Origin: Dokdonia donghaensis DSW-1
GTDB taxonomy: Bacteria; Bacteroidota; Bacteroidia; Flavobacteriales; Flavobacteriaceae
Direction of reading: 5' to 3'
NCBI RefSeq assembly: GCF_001653755.1
Contig: NZ_CP015125.1
Coordinates: 3,047,501-3,111,500, forward strand
Length of the DNA stretch: 64,000 bases
Shown here: in pieces, positions 61,367-64,000 of the stretch
Position numbering within the stretch: the stretch's first letter is position 1
How the letters are laid out: every line of letters starts with the position of its first letter
Program-made: the position numbers and the translations under genes
The notes under the pieces: generated by a model
Told to the model about the DNA's origin: nothing
Database searches by the model: none
Seen by the model: only the letters and a program-made list of their open reading frames with translations

Positions 61367-62068
61367 TTAGTCTTCTATAAATAGATTTCTAACTAATGCA
61401 GCACAAATACCACCTGCAATAGGTGTAACAATAAATAACCATAACTGGCTCATCGCTTTACCCCCAGCAAATAGTGCAGGACCCAAACTTCTTGCAGGAT
61501 TTACTGATGTACCTGTGATAGGGATTGCAACCATATGTATTAATGCTAAAGAAATTCCAATAGCTAGACCTGCCATAAGAGGAGATGCATTTTTTGCCGT
61601 TGTTCCAAAAATCACGAGTAAAAACAAAAATGTAAATACAAACTCTGCAATGAGAGCAGATGTCATATTATAATTACCCAGATAGCCTTCACCCCAGCCA
61701 TTACTACCTAGGCCCCACTCTGGCATAGTAAAACCAGCACTTCCAGAGGCTAGTAGATATAATACCCCTGCAGCTAGTATCGCTCCAATGCATTGTGATA
61801 TCACATACCCCACCGTATCTTTTGCGCTAAGTTTACCCGCAACAAGCATTGCAATTGAGATAGCTGGATTAATATGACAACCAGAAATTGGACCAATAGC
61901 ATATGCCATCACAACTACCGAAAATCCAAAAGCAAGTGAGATACCTAAGAGTCCTATTCCTTCTGGACCAGATTGTGAGACACTAGCAATAGTTGCCGCT
62001 CCACAACCAAACAAAACCAAGGCAAATGTGCCCAAACCTTCTGCAAAAAATTTTTTCTTTGTGTTCAT
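61367..62068 (-). CDS. aqpZ: aquaporin (MIP family)
   Basis: 233 residues with six membrane helices and two half-helices. Both NPA motifs are present: SGCHINPAISIAML and GTSVNPARSLGPALFAGG, with the Arg that follows the second NPA. The short size and residue set fit a water channel (AqpZ type) more than a glycerol facilitator. Confidence 0.93.
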   Translation of the reverse strand: MNTKKKFFAEGLGTFALVLFGCGAATIASVSQSGPEGIGLLGISLAFGFSVVVMAYAIGPISGCHINPAISIAMLVAGKLSAKDTVGYVISQCIGAILAAGVLYLLASGSAGFTMPEWGLGSNGWGEGYLGNYNMTSALIAEFVFTFLFLLVIFGTTAKNASPLMAGLAIGISLALIHMVAIPITGTSVNPARSLGPALFAGGKAMSQLWLFIVTPIAGGICAALVRNLFIED

Positions 62069-62214
62069 TTGTAAATAATTGTTTTAGTTAATTACTACAA
62101 ACTAGACATTTTTAGACAAAAGCTTAAACAAAATAAAGACACCTCTCAAGTAATAGACAAAAAACGCTTTTGCATCGCTTAAGAGTAAACTACGTGTAAA
62201 CTAACGCAGTCAAA

Positions 62215-62811
62215 CTACTCGTTTTCAGACAACGAAGCTTTTAACCACTTAGGCATTGCCATAGGCTCAAAGTTCTCCATCTGATTAAGAAGACCATCAA
62301 TAGTAGTATCTACAAGAAGGATATCATAATTTTCTTGTTTAAGAAAACCTTTGTCTACCATATTTTTAAGTGCACTTAGAAGATCATCATAAAAGCCATT
62401 TACATTGAGCATCCCCACAGGCTTTTTATGCAACGCTAGCTGGCTCCAAGTAAGCACCTCAAAGAGTTCTTCCATCGTTCCAAAACCACCAGGAAGCGTG
62501 ATAAAACCGTCAGACAGTTCTTGGAGCTTCATCTTGCGCTCGTGCATCGTCTCATTTACGATAAGCTCTGTAAGTCCCGTATGCACCACTTCTTTAATTT
62601 GTAAAAATGCTGGTATCACTCCTATTACTTTGCCATTTGCATCAAGTGCTCCCTGAGCAACTGCTCCCATCACACCTATTTTGGCAGCACCATATACGAG
62701 TGTCATATCCTTTTTTGCCAGTGTGGCTCCTAGCAAGCGGGCTTGGTTTATAATCTCTGGATCAGTTCCTGCACTGCTACCACAGTACACACAAATAGAT
62801 GCTAACTTCAT
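62215..62811 (-). CDS. LOG-family (TIGR00730) phosphoribohydrolase-like protein
   Basis: 198 residues. SICVYCGSSAGTDPEIINQA, LVYGAAKIGVMGAVAQGA, MHERKMKLQELSDGFITLPG and GGFGTMEELFEVLTW with the PGGxGTxxE motif. Homologues release free cytokinin bases from nucleotides; in bacteria the true substrate is uncertain. Confidence 0.9.
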   Translation of the reverse strand: MKLASICVYCGSSAGTDPEIINQARLLGATLAKKDMTLVYGAAKIGVMGAVAQGALDANGKVIGVIPAFLQIKEVVHTGLTELIVNETMHERKMKLQELSDGFITLPGGFGTMEELFEVLTWSQLALHKKPVGMLNVNGFYDDLLSALKNMVDKGFLKQENYDILLVDTTIDGLLNQMENFEPMAMPKWLKASLSENE

Positions 62812-62863
62812 ACGATTTCTTTTTTTTCTAACAGTCTCTTTTAATAATCAAACGCACTTAGGT

Positions 62864-63733
62864 TTAAGCCATACACGCCTTAATCGACCTATCTTTACCA
62901 AACATATCTTTCCTAAGCACAACATCTGTAAAGCCTATATCTTTTAACAACGCTACAGTCTCTCTACCTAGATATTCATTAATCTCAAAATATAGAGCTC
63001 CTGCGGGTGCTAAGCTTTTACTGGCCAGCTCTCCAATCTTTCTGTAAAAAATAAGAGGATCTTGATCTGAAACAAACAGTGCACTATCTGGCTCATTGCT
63101 CAGCACGTTTGCTCTCATCATTGCCTTTTCTTGCTCGCGCACATACGGTGGATTGCTCACGATAACATTATAAACCTCATCAAGCGCTTGCGTCTCAAGA
63201 ATATTCTGGTTATAAAAGTCTACTTTCACCCCATTTGCCTTAGCATTTTGATATGCTGTGGCAAGCGCATTTTGAGAGATATCTACCGCTTCTACTGTTG
63301 CTTTATTGATATTTTTTGCAAGCGTAATGGCTATACAGCCAGAACCAGTACCTATGTCTAAAAGACGTAGCATATCTTGTGCTTCCCCTTTTAATAGACC
63401 TTGCGCCACATCATCTATAATCCAGGCAACGAGTTCTTCGGTTTCTGGTCTAGGTATTAACGTAGCAGGATTTACTTGAAAGTCAAGCCCGTAAAATGAC
63501 GAGCTACCTGTGATATATTGTATAGGCTCACTCTTAGACAGTCTAGCTGTTATTTCTTCGAGCTCTACACGTTGTGAGGGGTGTATGTTTTGCTTTCGCG
63601 AAAGCGAGATCTCAACCCTATTCATTTTTAATACGTGCTCAAGCGTTAAGAAACAGAGGTTCTCGACCTCTTCTGGCTCATAAAGTGCTGCCAGTTGCTC
63701 CCTAAAATATGCGCGAAAATCGTCTATACTCAT
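62864..63733 (-). CDS. prmC: peptide chain release factor methyltransferase PrmC
   Basis: Methylates the GGQ glutamine of release factors. 289 residues from ATG 63733 (MSIDDFRAYFREQ). SAM site RLLDIGTGSGCIAITLAKN (about residue 120) and the catalytic NPPY in VIVSNPPYVREQ (about 187). EISLSRKQN near residue 50 is palindrome-encoded. It overlaps the GNAT gene by four bases. Confidence 0.95.
   Translation of the reverse strand: MSIDDFRAYFREQLAALYEPEEVENLCFLTLEHVLKMNRVEISLSRKQNIHPSQRVELEEITARLSKSEPIQYITGSSSFYGLDFQVNPATLIPRPETEELVAWIIDDVAQGLLKGEAQDMLRLLDIGTGSGCIAITLAKNINKATVEAVDISQNALATAYQNAKANGVKVDFYNQNILETQALDEVYNVIVSNPPYVREQEKAMMRANVLSNEPDSALFVSDQDPLIFYRKIGELASKSLAPAGALYFEINEYLGRETVALLKDIGFTDVVLRKDMFGKDRSIKACMA
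63592..63605. repeat. dispersed palindrome core inside prmC
   Basis: Perfect core, read as LSRK. Confidence 0.9.
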
Positions 63734-64000
63734 AATGTAATAAGCATATGAACGGGACACGAAAAGTGACCAGTGTTACCCATAGGCCCATCTATATAGT
63801 CAAAACCGGTGCGCTTGTATAATTTTTGTGCTGCCTCCATATAAGGCATCGTCTCCAGATAGCATTGCTCAAACCCAAAATCTCGAGCCGTATCTAGGCA
63901 CTTCTTCATCATAGCCGACCCTAGACCCTTGCCTCGCGCTTCTTCTAAGAAATACATCTTTTGCAACTCGCACACATTACCGTCATAATTATCAAGTTGT
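63730..64000 (-). CDS. GNAT-family N-acetyltransferase (cut by window end)
   Basis: The C-terminal 89 residues; the start lies beyond base 64000. Acetyl-CoA site LQKMYFLEEARGKGLGSAMM (R-G-K-G-L-G) followed by FEQCYLETMPYMEAAQKLYK and TGFDYIDGPMGNTGHFSCPV. The frame stays open to the window edge, so the internal GTG near 63975 is not the start. Confidence 0.88.
   Translation of the reverse strand, partial: QLDNYDGNVCELQKMYFLEEARGKGLGSAMMKKCLDTARDFGFEQCYLETMPYMEAAQKLYKRTGFDYIDGPMGNTGHFSCPVHMLITL

Noticed and set aside
4606..63605. Palindromes as a CRISPR array, REP/BIME cluster or transposon ends
   Set aside because: Copies are single, not clustered, with irregular spacing of hundreds to thousands of bases, no spacer pattern, no paired ends around a transposase, and half lie inside intact genes.

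Overview
The window is a chromosomal segment of a marine-type Flavobacteriaceae bacterium (Bacteroidota). The evidence is the order tRNA-Thr/Tyr/Gly/Thr - tuf - tRNA-Trp - secE - nusG - rplKAJL - rpoB, the proteins typical of the phylum (DUF4835, DUF6913, Bacteroidetes-type omega, an RprX/RprY-like pair), promoters of the form TTG-N19/20-TAnnTTTG, and the near absence of Shine-Dalgarno sequences. The base composition looks AT-rich. Dokdonia/Krokinobacter is my best guess for the genus, from general protein resemblance only. I see no prophage, insertion sequence, CRISPR array or resistance island; this is core genome with densely packed genes.

Layout. 1-6.9 kb (minus): transcription/translation block (rpoB 5' end, L7/L12, L10, L1, L11, NusG, SecE, five tRNAs, EF-Tu, hibernation factor). 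7-15.8 kb (minus): XerC-like recombinase, S21, acyl-CoA dehydrogenase, HhH protein, Na+/amino acid symporter, K+ channel with PspC partner, RecQ. 15.9-19.8 kb (plus): KdsD/KpsF isomerase, TatC, AhpD-like protein, LptB, PAP2 phosphatase. 19.8-21.8 kb (minus): ExbB-like membrane protein and an alpha/beta hydrolase. 22-27.9 kb (plus): LytS/LytTR pair, FolE, CysS, YidD, Lgt, DUF192 lipoprotein. 28.1-31.9 kb (minus): DUF4295-L33-L28, CinA, Hpt, FAH-family protein, DnaQ-like exonuclease. 32-33.1 kb (plus): two small secreted proteins. 33.2-37 kb (minus): 2-oxoacid dehydrogenase E2, glycosyltransferase, RecR, Pcm. 37.2-44.3 kb (plus): oxidoreductase, 3-hydroxyacyl-CoA dehydrogenase, DUF1015, YggS, DnaQ/GIY-YIG nuclease, voltage-gated channel, MiaA. 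44.3-56.8 kb (minus): two-component system, CoaE, YbbR, glycosyltransferase, FabI, RecN, DUF4835, CoaBC, omega, BamD, DapA, DUF6913. 56.9-58.6 kb (plus): a 5'-nucleotidase split over two genes. 58.6-64 kb (minus): membrane protein, LigA, aquaporin, LOG-family protein, PrmC, GNAT (cut by the window end).

The strongest unexplained signal is a dispersed perfect palindrome, core GCTTTCGCGAAAGC, often extended to 20-22 bases (ACGCTTTCGCGAAAGCGT with TA or TTA/TAA flanks). I count 18 perfect cores and 6 near copies in 64 kb, about one per 2.7 kb; eight perfect copies are intergenic and ten lie inside genes. All three reading frames are open, so inside genes it appears as AFAKA, RFRES or LSRK. In two adjacent secreted-protein genes it encodes part of the signal-peptide cleavage region. 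Other points of interest are a strong Shine-Dalgarno before rpsU, a probable ATT start in a DnaQ/GIY-YIG nuclease gene, and the split 5'-nucleotidase whose catalytic half has a Tat-type signal.

No stretch longer than about 300 bases is empty: 4400-4704 holds tRNA-Trp, a palindrome and the tuf terminator, and 5893-6615 holds four tRNAs with their promoter. The largest other gaps (1226-1419, 21778-21995, 37048-37228) hold a hairpin or only divergent upstream regions.
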